Positions 11,320-24,100 of a stretch of 64,000 nucleotides of DNA are shown one piece after another. Source of the DNA: Verpa conica. Its lineage: Eukaryota; Ascomycota; Pezizomycetes; Pezizales; Morchellaceae. The notes beneath the pieces were generated by a model. The model was given only the letters and a program-made list of their open reading frames with translations, was not told where the DNA came from and made no database searches. The stretch lies in NCBI GenBank assembly GCA_033030425.1, contig JAUFSD010000022.1:806001-870000 (forward strand), read 5' to 3'. Each line of letters begins with the position of its first letter. Positions within the stretch are counted from its first letter, which is position 1. The translations under genes were made by a program, and so were the position numbers.

Positions 11320-12882
11320 TCATATCACTTTGTTCCTCTCCCCACCTCTCCTCGGGAGTCTCTCCCTCACGACCCTTCGACCCCCATCACCAGCAGTTGA
11401 GATGGCACTCCCACCCCCATTACTTCTACTACTCCCAGTGCTTCTAGTACTCCCACTCCTCTCCATCCCTGGTGCTGTTCCATCGTGGTTCTCCTCGAAG
11501 CCCAACCTTTGGGTAAGCTCAATCAAATCACTCCCGACAAAATCCTGTGCCTTCGCCGTCCACCTCCTCACAAATCCCTCCACAACACTCCCAACATTCT
11601 CCAACCCTACCGCTGTGTCTTGCGCAATCTCGCCGAGGGTTTTCATCGTGAATGTATCTGGACCCAATGCTACACCAGGTCCAGGTCCAGGTCCTATCTT
11701 AACTCCACCTGGGGGTGCGTGTTGGTTCTGGTTCTGGTTCTGCTGAGGGTGCAGCTCACCAACTCCGGGTGTCATACCGCGAAATACATCCGGAGATGGT
11801 GGACTTTCGAGGAGGGAAAGATGGGCCGAGTAGTCGGGGGAGAAATCATCGAGACTAGAGAGACGCCTGGTGGAATTGCTTTTACGTCGGCGGGGCGGGA
11901 AGTGAGATAGCTTCTTTCGTGCTAGTCGAGCGATCTCGATTTGACCGATTCCTTCTATAATAACGTAGGATTCGTGCTTATATATTTTCACCTCTTCACC
12001 TTCTGCAACTACCTGGTTTTGTGGTTGTATTTCTGCCGTTTTTGCCTCTGGTTCTTTCTTTCTTGTAGTTCCGTTGGTGTCTATCAAGTCTAGCGGCTTC
12101 CCTTTGACATGACAATCATCAACTGGTAATAGCAACATCTTCCGGCTTTGTACACTATCCTGTGACCACATCCCGTTTGCCTTTCTTAGGGCACTTGGGT
12201 GAATATTAAATGCAATGACAACGCCCTCTATCGTGTCGGTAGGTTTAACCTGGTGCACATAAACCAATGTATCATTTTCCCCATCCATCTCCCTCTTCCT
12301 CTCCAACTCCAAATCCGAATCCGGGTCTGGGGAAGTAGCACGTTTATAATAGCCCCGCCTAATACTACTGCTCGCCGACTCCACCCCACCCGGAATATTC
12401 TCCCTTCGCCGACCCCGGGGCCTCACACTACCACAGCCAAGAGAATCCGTCTCACCATCAGGACCTGTAACAGTGCCAAACCAACTACTAGTCGAACTAC
12501 TCCTCTGCGAGCTCCCAGTCCCAGTAGAATTCACCTGTCTTCGCCGCTGTTTCACTGTCTGCTCCGTGTCGCTACCGAGCACATCGTTACCGAGCACCGA
12601 GCTTGCAAGACCCTGCAGTGCAGTCCATTGCATCCCCCACCCGGAGGCCGATCCGGTGCTTGAGGTGGATGCTGTACGACTCATGCTCACGTTTCGGGGG
12701 GGCCTGGACTCATTGTAGGTATTTCCCGGGGCAAGACGGGAGGGGTGTTTTGCTGGCAGGGCTCCTCCACTCAGGCCATTATTACTGTTGCCATGGTTCG
12801 GACTCCTGCTCTTCCTGCGAGTGGGTGCGGCCGATAAAGTAGAGGTGGTGGAAGAAGAGGAGGTGGGGTGAGGACGGTTCAT
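11320..12882 (-). CDS. intracellular LysM-domain protein
   Basis: Single exon, 520 residues. Residues 1-200 are disordered and Ser/Thr/Arg-rich. A single LysM domain occupies about 204-257 (TLVYVHQVKPTDTIEGV, then ALRKANGMWSQDSVQ and KMLLLPVD). The rest is low complexity with Gln/Asn and Gly/Pro runs and a short helical segment (TAVGLENVGSVVEGFVRRW). There is no signal peptide, unlike secreted chitin-binding LysM effectors. It resembles the conserved ascomycete family of non-secreted LysM proteins, whose ligand is not established to my knowledge. The domain call is firm; the role is unknown. Confidence 0.85.
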   Translation of the reverse strand: MNRPHPTSSSSTTSTLSAAPTRRKSRSPNHGNSNNGLSGGALPAKHPSRLAPGNTYNESRPPRNVSMSRTASTSSTGSASGWGMQWTALQGLASSVLGNDVLGSDTEQTVKQRRRQVNSTGTGSSQRSSSTSSWFGTVTGPDGETDSLGCGSVRPRGRRRENIPGGVESASSSIRRGYYKRATSPDPDSDLELERKREMDGENDTLVYVHQVKPTDTIEGVVIAFNIHPSALRKANGMWSQDSVQSRKMLLLPVDDCHVKGKPLDLIDTNGTTRKKEPEAKTAEIQPQNQVVAEGEEVKIYKHESYVIIEGIGQIEIARLARKKLSHFPPRRRKSNSTRRLSSLDDFSPDYSAHLSLLESPPSPDVFRGMTPGVGELHPQQNQNQNQHAPPGGVKIGPGPGPGVALGPDTFTMKTLGEIAQDTAVGLENVGSVVEGFVRRWTAKAQDFVGSDLIELTQRLGFEENHDGTAPGMERSGSTRSTGSSRSNGGGSAISTAGDGGRRVVRERLPRRGGERNKVI

Positions 12883-13647
12883 CCTACTTGCCGTCGAGGG
12901 GGGTAGCGTAGATGCATGTAGCTATAGTATAAGAGCGAGGTTTTTCTTGCTGCCAGGAGGAGTGGAGATGAGATGAGGATTAAGTTTAGAGTGGGTTGCA
13001 CACACCCAGTGCTCGGATAAAGAGCTTCAATCGAGGGGTTAATTACAGACAATCTAACAACGAGATCTCGATAGAGTATACCGATGATGAACGGTGATGG
13101 AGGAGAGAGAAGGGAAGGGGGTTTCCTATGGATGGATGGATTGGCAGTAGGTAAGTAGACAGAGGATGGTCTAATGGTGGTGGGGGGGGGCTGAGTTAAC
13201 ATTACGAAACCCAAGACTTTAAACAAACGACAGCTACCGGGCCTATGCGGCCGAGGAGGCGCTTAGCTAAAGCCACAGACAACTTACTCCACTACATGAT
13301 GTAAATACCAGCCCGGCGGTGCCGGCCCTGGGGAACCGAAGGGACAGCCTTTACCTCTAAAGTATGGTCCTAACGTGGGGATCGCTAATGCGGAGCGGAG
13401 TTGGGGATCTTGGCACCACAGATGACGACGGGGCATGTATGTATCCACGATAGGGTACTCTACTACTACTTCAGAGTATACAACATTGATAAAAAATACA
13501 CCGTTTTTTAAAATTCCCTACTGCTTACCCACCCACCCCCGCGAAAAAAAAGAACAGAGTACAATTACACGAATAGTAATGCCATGAATAGTGGGTTAAA
13601 AATAAAAGAAAATTAAAGCCAGCTTTTCTCAAAACAACGTTCACTTA
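12883..13647. other. intergenic region between LysM and FarA-like genes
   Basis: 5' flank of the LysM gene and 3' flank of the regulator gene, both on the minus strand. It contains a G run near 13182-13190 and no supported gene. Confidence 0.5.
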
Positions 13648-16600
13648 CTACAACGGCGCTCCATTCTCTAACCCTCCAAGTTCCCCATTTAGCCCAAAGA
13701 AATTGAACCTAAAATCATCGTCAGTACTTCACTTCTCTAGTCTTAAAACGGACAATATAACATACCAATCTTCTACATTCAAAGTAGTTGGTACAATCCC
13801 CCCCTTACTACTATTACTCCACGTATCCTCTGGACTACTTCCTTGTTGTCCCATATCCGTATCGAATTGATTTGGCCACCCTCCATTAAGCCCCGTAGAA
13901 AACTGCTGCTGTAGGTGCTGACTTAGTCCATGCTGACTCAGGCTCTGGCCCTGTTGCGTCAGCTGCGGATCTAACGCAGGGTTCTGCTGGCTGGGGGATA
14001 GATATGAAATGCCTGAATCATCAGGGAATAACTGGTTCGGCTGGAAGTTCTCCCAGAGGCTCTGGGAAATTGGAGGGGATGATCGGGTGACGAGATAAAG
14101 ATCTGGTGGGGTTGCGGGGGGCATATTCATGCCCAGTGAAGGGTTGAAAGGTGTGGGCGGGCGGGTTCCACTCGGGATACCTGAGCCCCCCATGAAGGAG
14201 TCACGGCCGGGAGTCAGTGTATCGGATTGTATTACACCCTGCATTGAGCCTCCTGTAGACGGTGCAGGGGTTTGTGGGCGAGAACGCTCGTATGAAACAG
14301 TAGGTACGGGACCTGTGGGAAGCCCGCCGAGATCCATCTCATCGAATTTCCGTTTTATCGGTTCGGTCCCCACTGGTGTCACGATGGGCGCCGGCGCCGC
14401 GGAGGTCGGGACGGATGGTAGACGGTGGGGTTTCTTGGAGTGGTGTCTCCTCCCTGCTGACTTCTGGAGCCGTTCCTCGAGGTGTTTATTCCCTAGGATA
14501 GATTCAAAGAGTGTGTAGACCATTTTTGCAACAATCCAGATCTTAGACACTTCCTTGAGTGCTAACATACACTTTCGCATCCGCTCTTTCGATTCTGCGA
14601 CGACGCTCGGAGTGGTCGAGCGAGTTTGGTAGACGTGCATAATCAGTGCGGAGAAGAGACTGTATACTACGAATGCAGGGCAGTAGCGGAGTTCGTTGTG
14701 GTCGATTAGGTTGTCAATTATTGACGTGATGGCAGTAGCCGCCTTAAACGCGATGTTCCGTGATGGATAGGCCTCGTCAACCGACGTATAATAGCTTGCT
14801 CCATTCGTGCTTGTGGTCGCCGGTGGCATATGTGCCCGGTGCAGTAGACAAAGAGTAGTATAATAAGTACTATGTAGTAACGCCGCCCAGAAGTTCTGTC
14901 GACTTTTATCTTCCACATGATATCGCATCTCCAATGGAACATGTAGCATCCAATCTGCCAGTGCAAGATCACTATGCACGAGGTCAATCTGATGTTGCCG
15001 GCGAGCTTTGCTTGCCACAGAGTACTGTTGAGATAGTACAAGGCCCATTATTTCGCAGAGCTTGACATGATGGAGAAAGAACTGAACGTGGAGCGGGTCT
15101 GGGGGATATTCGGCAGGGAAGCCAGGCTCGTCATCAATGAAGTCCTCTTCAGAGACCATCTCTACATCTGAGTCGTCCGTATTGATGTGGACCGGGCGGC
15201 CAAGTGCCACGGCAACCATGCGGTCGCGGGTGAATAGAGTCCACCATATACGCTTCCATAGTCGCTTATCTGATTGGGAAAGCTGCGAATGTTCAACACT
15301 ATATTTACGTTAGTACCAAAAGAGGTATTATTGGATCCCTATTATTGGGGGGCAAACCTTCTATGCATGCCTGAGCCTTGGGCAACAATTGTAGCTACTC
15401 GGCTCCAGTAGAATACGTTCTTTGTAACGTCTATAATAGTCTTGTCAACATCACCTACCCAATATCTTACTAAGGTAAAAAATCTAACCTTCTGGCCCTT
15501 CCCAATACCACCCCATAAGTACCAAGCTCTGTACAATTGTAACCCGATCATCCTCATAGTTCGCATCATAAAGCGCTTTTGCTCTTTTATAAAACGTCAT
15601 TGCAGCAGGTGTTGTGCTTCCCGTTGTATCCATCAACTGTTGGTTCTGGCATACCCTGCTTCCAGCTAATAACACACTTTGTAGTAGTAGTAGTGATGGC
15701 GGATTCTTCGGGTCTCGATACCGCCGCATGAACCGTGAGCGATTAATTACTGGGACTATCGGTGCAATCCATTTAAAGTACGCCTCAACGAGCTCATCGC
15801 ATAATGCTCTTGGTGGTAATAGAAATGCACCCCGCTGATGGAGGATGTCAATTTCAATTGTGTCGAGCTCTGTCAGCCGGGCTCGAGAACCACGGATATT
15901 TTCAGGGAGAGGGTAGTGGACAACATCGGTTGTGCCATGTTTATCATGGACCAGTAAGCTGAGATTTGAAGATTCACCTAAAATAATAGTTGTCAGCTCT
16001 AGGTTCCAGTAGAAATTCATGCCCCCTCCCCCCGATATAAATACCGAGATATGCAACCCTCCCTGCCTCTTTGATAGGTGCCCTAGCGAATTTCGGCTTC
16101 ATGAATTGCGTCATTGTAGCCGAGTCTGTGATTACCTGGGCCGACTTTGCCTCCGGGAAATTGGCCACGGGTGTTCCATCCTGCCCAGGTGAAACTGTTG
16201 TTTGCGGTGTTCTATTAAAATCCATCGGTGTATTTTCTATAGGTGACGGTGATGGCCCTTGTACCGAGCCCTGCCTTTCTGACCTACAACCACCTTTATC
16301 AGAAATCCATTTCTCTCTAATGTAATCTGAGGATCAACTAGAAGATAACCATACACGTTGTCGTCATCTCTCCCCTTGACACCAGAGACCTTCTTCCGTT
16401 TTGGTGTTGGAATTTTACATTCGATTGAGAAGGCGACACAGTTCGTGCATGGTACTCCTAAACTAGCGGCATCGCATCTAACCTAGATATCGTCCCAAAA
16501 TTCAGCCTCGTGGTCCTGTGAGCATTTCGTTTTCTAGGCTTGTTGTACCTTTCTCGCATGGCAAGTCTGTTCGATTCCAAACCCTTAATGTTAGCCTTCC

Positions 16601-17119
16601 ATCACTGTAACCTTTAAAGAAAACATCTCCCCAATTTGCTTTTTTGTGGAAGTTTGAAAAAACGCATTCCAACACGAAAAAGGCCCCACAAATATTTTTT
16701 CTTCTAGACACTCACTTCACAAGCTCTGGCCGCACGTTGCCTGCTCAAAATTGCGCCAAAATGGTAACCGGCTTCCGTCAGCGATCCACATCCATCATGA
16801 TCTTTCCTCCACGCATCTACCCTATAGTTTTACTCAAACAGACGGCCATGCCACCAAAGAATGATACCACTATTTTTCTTATTCCTTTTCTCTAGAAAAA
16901 TGCTCGAAGAAAGTAGAAGAAAACCCCTCCTTCAATTTTCCAGAGTAACGTGCAAGATAGACAAGGAAACAAAAAGGGCACAAAAGCGTACCTCCGAAAG
17001 CTTGGGTGTGTCGGATTCTGCGAGGCCGGCGCCGCCGACGTGGACGAAGAAGCCGCGGGCGAAGCCGTCCCGCGCGAGCTCTCGGCCCTGCTGTCGCCCG
17101 ACACGGTCTCAGGAGTCAT
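13648..17119 (-). CDS. farA: FarA/CTF1-like Zn2Cys6 transcription factor
   Basis: Nine exons: 16992-17119, 16716-16740, 16549-16566, 16357-16482, 16045-16312, 15489-15977, 15358-15430, 13766-15298, 13648-13708. They encode 906 residues. The zinc cluster (residues 50-79) is C-x2-C-x6-C-x8-C-x2-C-x6-C, in RAARACE / TCHARK / VRCDAASLGVPCTNC. Its six cysteines fall on three exons, and the exon before them encodes the disordered start. The fungal transcription factor domain follows (YLGESSNLSLLVHD, VVHYPLPENIRGSRA, WYWEGPEDVTKN, KRLWKRIWWTLFTRDR, RPVHINTDDSDVEM), then a Gln-rich tail ending NVEDWFNFFGLNG. By family, it activates peroxisomal fatty-acid catabolism and cutinase genes on fatty-acid signals. 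FarA and FarB paralogues cannot be separated by eye. The fourth intron is 44 nt (an in-frame 38-nt alternative exists). Confidence 0.92.
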
Positions 17120-17185
17120 CTTCCTTCTCTGTATTATACGGCGGGGTGATTTTTAGATGAATGTGTGCTGTGTTTATCCAGCTGG

Positions 17186-17216
17186 TCTCTCTCTCTCTCT
17201 CTCTATCTATCTCTCC
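17186..17216. repeat. CT microsatellite
   Basis: A TC/CT dinucleotide run interrupted by ATCTAT near its 3' end. It lies 67 bp upstream of the FarA-like start codon and is probably 5' UTR or promoter, seen as GA on the gene strand. Confidence 0.85.
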
Positions 17217-19173
17217 CCCTTCTCTCTGTATGCTTTTTCCTATGCTGCTGTGTCGTGTATGATAATCCGGAAAGCAACGGCTGCTTGAGGTACTTGCTGC
17301 TAGTGTGTAGTAGGTATGGAATGAATGGTAGTGGGGGAGGCTGTTTCTTGATGTTGTATTAACCTTCGCACGACAAATGCCGGGATTTCGACTGGGGTTG
17401 AACCGCTCCTATGTATGGAATGTATGTATGTATGTACTACCTATCAAGAGAGGGGGTTAGGAAATGTGGGACTCGATGGGAGACTCGCAGCAGTGCTGGA
17501 GGAGCAACTTCTGGGGTCTGAAGGGGATCCGGAGGGCGTCTCTATGTTGCGTTACTCCACGCGCAGGTGTCATGCAACGGTTGAATCACCAGCGGTGGGC
17601 GGCGATAGTAAAGCCCGATGGATGCCTACGATGATGTATCAACGGCTTTGTATGTAAGATGCCAGAAATAGGCAAGCTCACAATTGGAATTTCTTCTACC
17701 TAGAGAGGCGAGATTGACTTGTCTTTGTAGGGGGCGACTGTTCCGAGAACAGCAATTGTGTTTGTATCAGTGCGAATAATCTATGTGAAATCTCACCCCG
17801 CAACTCGGCCCGCGCCCCTCTGTGCTGCAGTTAATCGGGTCCCTCTCCCTCCGCTGGCATCGCGTATCTCGATCCTATCCTCATCTCCTTTCCCCTGCGC
17901 TGTGCAGTCAGACCGGTTCCATCAAATGATTCAAGCTGTAGGGTCTTGGAGGCACAATAGGTACACTGAGTGGGTAGGTCACATTGCACTAGATCTCAAA
18001 TCTCTACACAAAACACCTGGGCATCCCCCACGTTTGTTTCATCCTCTTCGTCCATGCCCCTCCTGCTCTGTTCCCGCTCTCTAAGAATGCCCGTCCAAAC
18101 GTCTGCGCCTCACTCAATTTCACTTCTAGCTATTTGCAATGGCTCAAGGTACCGGAGCCTAGAAGCGTTGTTTTGATCTTCTCCCGAATCTGTCGGATTG
18201 CCTACAGGATTTGTAGGAGGCTAACTTCTAACGAGTACAGGACGCAGGGATGATATTACCATAGAGACTGCGAATCGGTTCATCCCATTTCCCGGATGAT
18301 TTGCCTGTATGTGATCTATGGTCATTTATAGGTCCGTATGTACATATACATCCGACCTTTTCTTCGACATGCTTCTGGTTTCCCAAGACCATGAATAAGC
18401 TAGCACGGCAAGTGCCGTCACTGGTAGATCGGACCGGTCACCTACGACTCCCCGACTGTATGTACTGACTGTAGACCGTAAGAATGTCCAGTACGCACAT
18501 ATCTAGCTGAGTACACGTCAAAAGTGTCACAGAAATGTCATACAGGAGTTGCGCAAGGGCCTCCGGAGACGCCCGCGGTGGTGGGGAATTTCGGCACAGG
18601 TTCTAAATTGGGGGGAGGCTTTATTCGTGCTTCTAACTCCCTTTGCGCAATAAACGCGAACGATAGTTAGCTAAGTACGGCGTCTCTGATAACTACATGT
18701 GTAGGGGACAGCTAGAGGGGATTATTCCACCACTTGCACATATGTAGGGGCGAGTATTTTGAGTGGGAAGATGCTGAACCCAATCACTGGATGCTCTTTT
18801 GCAAGAGCCTCTTTCCCAAGCGGTATCTGTGCGGAGGATACATGTACTCTATGTAGTACATGCTGTATTTAGCCATTCGATATATGGCATGTGATTGCGA
18901 GAGAAGGTGAGACGAAGGAGAGAACTAACAGCCGCAACCTGTAAATGTCTACGCCTTGACCTGACGACTTTCAATACCTAGACCATGAGATGATCAGCCA
19001 GCTCCACGCCCCTAGATGAACCCCATTCTTCCCCGCGTCTCCAAGTCTCTATCTATTAGTATGAAATGCCTGCTTTGGTTTATTATCAAGTGACTGCTTA
19101 ATATACTGCTATACAGTACTTTCCCCGCTCAAATCATAGGACTAAGTAAAAAGCTCCCACCTTGATACTCCAA

Positions 19174-19207
19174 AAGTACATCTACATACATGTATGTAGA
19201 TGTACTT
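19174..19207. repeat. perfect 34-bp palindrome
   Basis: Two 17-base arms, AAGTACATCTACATACA and its exact complement, meet at 19190/19191 without a spacer. It could extrude as a cruciform or mark a dimeric binding site. No gene lies nearby. Confidence 0.9.
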
Positions 19208-21157
19208 CATGGTCACATGTGCAGTATAAGCTCCTCTTCTGGCATGTGACAATTGTGGGTTGGATAAATGCGTAAAATTTCTCACGGAAGCTCCCGACTC
19301 TCCCACAGATTGTGTCCCCAGTGATATCCAAAACCCTCGATTTGTGCCTCATTGTTACATCGGTCTACCGTGGCGTTGTGACGCGTACAGCCGAGCCCTT
19401 CACAGTACTCACTTCACCCCCCCCCCTTTTACAACTCGCTACCACCGGAGAGGGTTATGATGTTTGGTAACATCTGTGCTGATATTTTATCCACAGCCTT
19501 CGGTGTCTTAAATAACAACCCCCCCTCATATTATTCTTTTCCACCAGGTTTGCCAGTAGTTCCTATTACCGCTCTAGTAATCTCATGGTGCATTCTTTAC
19601 CATTTACCCAGATTCCGTCTCATTTTAAAGTCCTGTAGCCATCTCGTAGATCGCCACGACCCTCTCTATAATTAATAGCCCTAGGCTAATTCAAGTAAAT
19701 ACTGATGACGACGATCCGGAAGTCCCGATATACAAGTATTCCCCCCCCGTGGTGGATTTCTCAGAATCTTGTAAGTACCCCGGCCGGCCGAATAGCCTTA
19801 TTGACGGAGATGAGCTTCTTGGGCTCGCCGGTAGCAATCCTTGAACTTTCTCAAACTAAGTACAAGCCCTATCTTCTGTGGGCTGGGTGTCTTGGGTAGC
19901 GTCGGGTGATGGTCCCGTAGACGAAGAAAGGAAGAAGTAGGGCTGTGGTGCTTGACCTGGAAACCGGGATAGTGTGAGACCAAGTCTCGGATCAGGTGGC
20001 ATGTTATAATACATATACTTATCACTCGGTATTACTACTGGATATAGTACTAGTAATCTATAAGATACGGACTCCCCTTTTAACAGCCCAGCACGTATTA
20101 TTCCAATTCATCTTTAGGATCACAAGTAGTCACTCGCACACTAGGTAGCCAGTTTGAGTTTTTTTTTGCTAAATGCGATGTTTTGTGAGAAGCATACGGA
20201 GACTAACAAAGAGTGTGCATCAACGATAAGTGGAGCTAGAAAGGGACATGAGACATAATTAGGAATATAAGACAAGGCATTAATGCAGGTTATTTATAAG
20301 TTTTAAAGATAGATAATAAATTTAGATGGGTAAAGGCTATTAGACGTAGTAGGTCACGCTTATACCATAAAAAGGGAGTTATAGCGCCAAGCAGGAATCA
20401 GTTTCTTCCGATATTCACGGCTAGAACTTTCCTCCGGAACTTTTAGAAAACTTCCGCCTACAGCTCTTTTCATGGGTAGAAATCGCACAATGCTTGATAA
20501 GCCCTAGGGCAGTGGCTGAACCTTAGGAAGCGAACAAGCCACCCCGCCACCCACTCCACAAAATACTATTCCTGTTCATCAACTAGAACCAGCAAGCCGG
20601 TCCCATTTCGCAGCTAACCTTATATACCCCCCCATCTCTACACTTAATAATTACGTTAGGTACATCATGATATATAAATGTGACATCATGAGGATCTATT
20701 CTGCCAAGGCCACCAACCGCAACCCTAACCCACTAGACATCAAACATCAAAAAATCACAACCTCTAGTTTAAACTCCCCGATACCCATAAAGCCGAGCTC
20801 CTCAAATGATATGTACATAAATAAGCACACTCGGTAGCCCAAAAAAGTGCCCTTCCATCATGCCAAGAACAAAGTTTGCCGGAAGATTCAACAAAAATCA
20901 CATGTCAATGCCGAGACCATCCCGAACCCTTCCCGCGGGTCCTCGTTACCAGCGATCGTGAACATTGACAGGTTTGGTACGTATCTAGTTACCCCAACAT
21001 GTACGTATACACAAGCGAAGGTTAAAGTACATAATTCTTTCCAATGATTCTAACCAAAGCTCCATCTAGTGATATAAGATACAGATAACCCTAAAATACA
21101 CCCCTCCCTCACCCTCCCCACGCACTCCCAAACCTTCCCCACACTTACTAGATACGT

Positions 21158-24100
21158 TTACCTAGCCTTACCCACCTTCCCTTTTCTCCCACCCTTAACC
21201 CGCTCCACATTACCGCCCTTGACTTGCCCTATACTCCCGCTCTTAACCTGCTCTATACTCCCTCCATTAACCCGCTCTATACTCCCGCCCTCCATACTAA
21301 CACCACCAACAAACACCTCACTCAGAAACTCCAATACACTCACAAACACACCCAATAACCCACAAATACAAAAGTGACTAATAGTAGTCCCAATATCTAA
21401 CCAACTTCCCTCATCACGTACCATGTAAAAGAAGTTCAACGTAAGCACATCACTGATCGCCATAACGACCATAAACAAGGCACTCGGCGCAACCCCAATA
21501 CGACGATTCAGCACTCCCAGGTTTGCAGATATAACTGCGAATGGAATGAGTAGTTTGAATAGTAAGAGTGCGGTCATGGCAAAGGGGTTAAAGACAGGGA
21601 TAAGACGGTATACGCTGTCGAGTGAGAATGATGAGATGGATGCAATGTTTCCGGTGCCGAAGAAGGCGATCTGGATTAAGAAGAAAAAGAATAATGCGAC
21701 GCGGGAATCGGCAAGTGTTAACGAGCGCCACTCGTGAGTTCCAGCTGTAGAGTCGATAGCAGCGGAAGCAGCAGCCGTGACTGATTTCCCTGCGAGGAGA
21801 GTACTGGTAGGCCGATGTGAGTGTAGGTGGATCTTGTGCTCTAATCGTACCCATGCAACGAGGGTAGAGCAGAACACAACGTAGAATAACCCCTCATAGG
21901 AAATAGTAAGGATGACAAAAATCGGTGAGAATGTGAGGAATATTACCATCAAACGGTGGAAATAATGGCTCTGTGGTCGGACTCCATGCAGGAACGGGAC
22001 TGTAATTGATAACACTAAATTTTCCAGAAAGGTAAGTACGAGGGTGGGGGCGGATATGGCGCCACATGCTAAACAGGGAAAAGAGACAATAACGAACCGA
22101 GGACGATCCACCCCACAACTTGGTTCCCCAATGGTAGGCCTTGTTTCGCCTGTAAGGATCTAACGCTTGACTGTGTTACGACCATAGCGAGCCCAATCAA
22201 CCCGACCTATCCCACGATCATCAGTGCCGTTTATGAATGTGGGGTAAAACGCACCATACCTGCAATCCCAAAATACTCTTCGAAAGCCAATCCTGCACAC
22301 CACCACCCACACGTTCGCCAAAAGTGATATACAGCAACCCCAATCCAAACATGAGACCTCCTCCTAATAGTCTATTCCCTTATGGTTAGCTTGGCCCCCA
22401 CAGAAAGTTACATACCAGTAGCCGAGGCTGAAGGGGGCATACATAAGGTTCTCACTCTCCTGTTTCACCACGGGGAGTAATGTAAAGGTGCTCATCAACC
22501 CACAGCAAATAGCCCAGCTCGTCACCAACACCCCGTTCTTTCGGACGAAACCGGAGCCATATGACACGGGCCAGAACGCGGCAAGGCAAAAGCATGCGGT
22601 AAATACCTCTCGCTGAAAATAACCCCAGACCTATCATTGCCAACAAGAGAGAAGATTAGCATATGGTTTCATCTAGACCTAGCCGGATCACCCGGCTAGA
22701 CCGCAAGGGAAATATGGGGTAATAGGTAAGAGATATATATAACGAATTTCTGCAAGATAGACCTTGGCTGACCAATGTTTGGTAGTAATCATTATGCCAT
22801 CTCTCTCCAAATATTCCCTCATCCGACACTCAGAACGTCGGGGGGAAGGGGGGGAAGGGGGGGGGGGTAGTGTTGAACTTACCATAGCCTCCAAAACCCC
22901 GAAGAAAATACCTCCTTCTAGGGCTAATCCCGCAACTCCCGTAAGCCCACTGACATGTCTCACCAACATCTTCCCTCCCTGCATCAACCCTTCTCGTCTC
23001 GCAAATACCTCCTCCCAAAATATAACCGGAAAGAACGCATATGCATAATAAGTCCAATTACTCCTCTGCACTATAAGCACACTATACAACGCCACCAACA
23101 CACTCGTAAAAAACATAGAGCTAGAAAATGTTCTAGAATGCTCTGTCTTAGAGTGCAGAACGTGAAGGTCGATCACGGTTGTAAGAGCGAAAGCTATCCA
23201 GCCGAGGTATCCAAGGGTTACGAGTGTGCGAAGGAAGAGCCAGTCGTATGTCTGGAGATAGCGGAGACCTTCGAGTCCGAGTTTCATTAGTTCTTGTGAT
23301 TTGGCGATTGACTCGGCATACTTGTGGTTGTCGATAAGAAGGCGGATCTGCATGAAGCGGGATTCAAGTGATTGTGAACCTTCACCAAATGCGGGAAAGG
23401 GGCTGTATCTGATCATTGTAGATTTCTTCATTTCTGTTTTATATTAGCCTACTATCCATAAAAAAAAGCAACTTAGTCACAACCCATCACCCGGCCACTC
23501 CTGAATAAACCCCAAGATGTGGGCCAGTGTTGCATCACAGCTTATCACCCGCCCTAGGTTCTAAAAAGAAATCAAAGTGGATATTCAACATACCTTCCTT
23601 AACCCTATACATCTCTAAAATCTGCTTCGCATTAGTCCACGCTGCCTCTGCCTTCACTATAGGCTCCGCATCCAGGTACTCCAATGGCAACTCCCCCACA
23701 GAATTAACCGGCCACTCCAACCCCACCAAGTACGCCATCAATGCCGCCACATCCGCCTGCGCCACATCCACCCTACGAACTGCATCTAGGTCCCAATCCG
23801 CCGAGAAACCATCTTCATGACCTGTCGGCACACCCGTTGTTGGGGGTGGTAGAGGCTTACGGACACCAGAACCCCAGGCTACAAGAGGGGTGCGGGTGTT
23901 GTCAGGATGTCCGTCACCGTGCGAGCCCCAATCGCTCATCCCGTGATCAGCTGTAAATACCCATGCGGTTTCACCATCATGGTTGTAGAAATCATTGACC
24001 AGTGTGTGGATACGTTCTAGGCCGCTGTCGACGACTTTGATGTTCCGGAGGTATTCAGGACTGTATGGTCTGTAGGCATGGCCTGTGGTGTCAAGGCCTA

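Larger units (their letters stand above)
17120..21157. other. 4-kb gene-poor region
   Basis: 5' flank of the FarA-like gene and 3' flank of Mcd4. It holds a CT microsatellite (17186-17216), TATG repeats near 17420, a 34-bp perfect palindrome (19174-19207), a C run near 19420 and a telomere-like motif (20721-20732). Short open frames (for example 72 residues from ATG 19457) show no family resemblance, so I do not call them. Confidence 0.5.

Noticed and set aside
14129..14518. 129-codon frame on the + strand inside the FarA-like gene
   Set aside because: Antisense shadow of the Gln/Pro-rich region of a well-supported gene.
18840..18875. Short inverted repeat around CATGTACT
   Set aside because: Eight-base arms are common by chance in this AT-rich, TACATG-rich DNA.
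22015..22097. Apparent frameshift in Mcd4
   Set aside because: An 83-nt intron joins WIVL to [11 protein letters not shown], matching family sequence, so no frameshift is needed.
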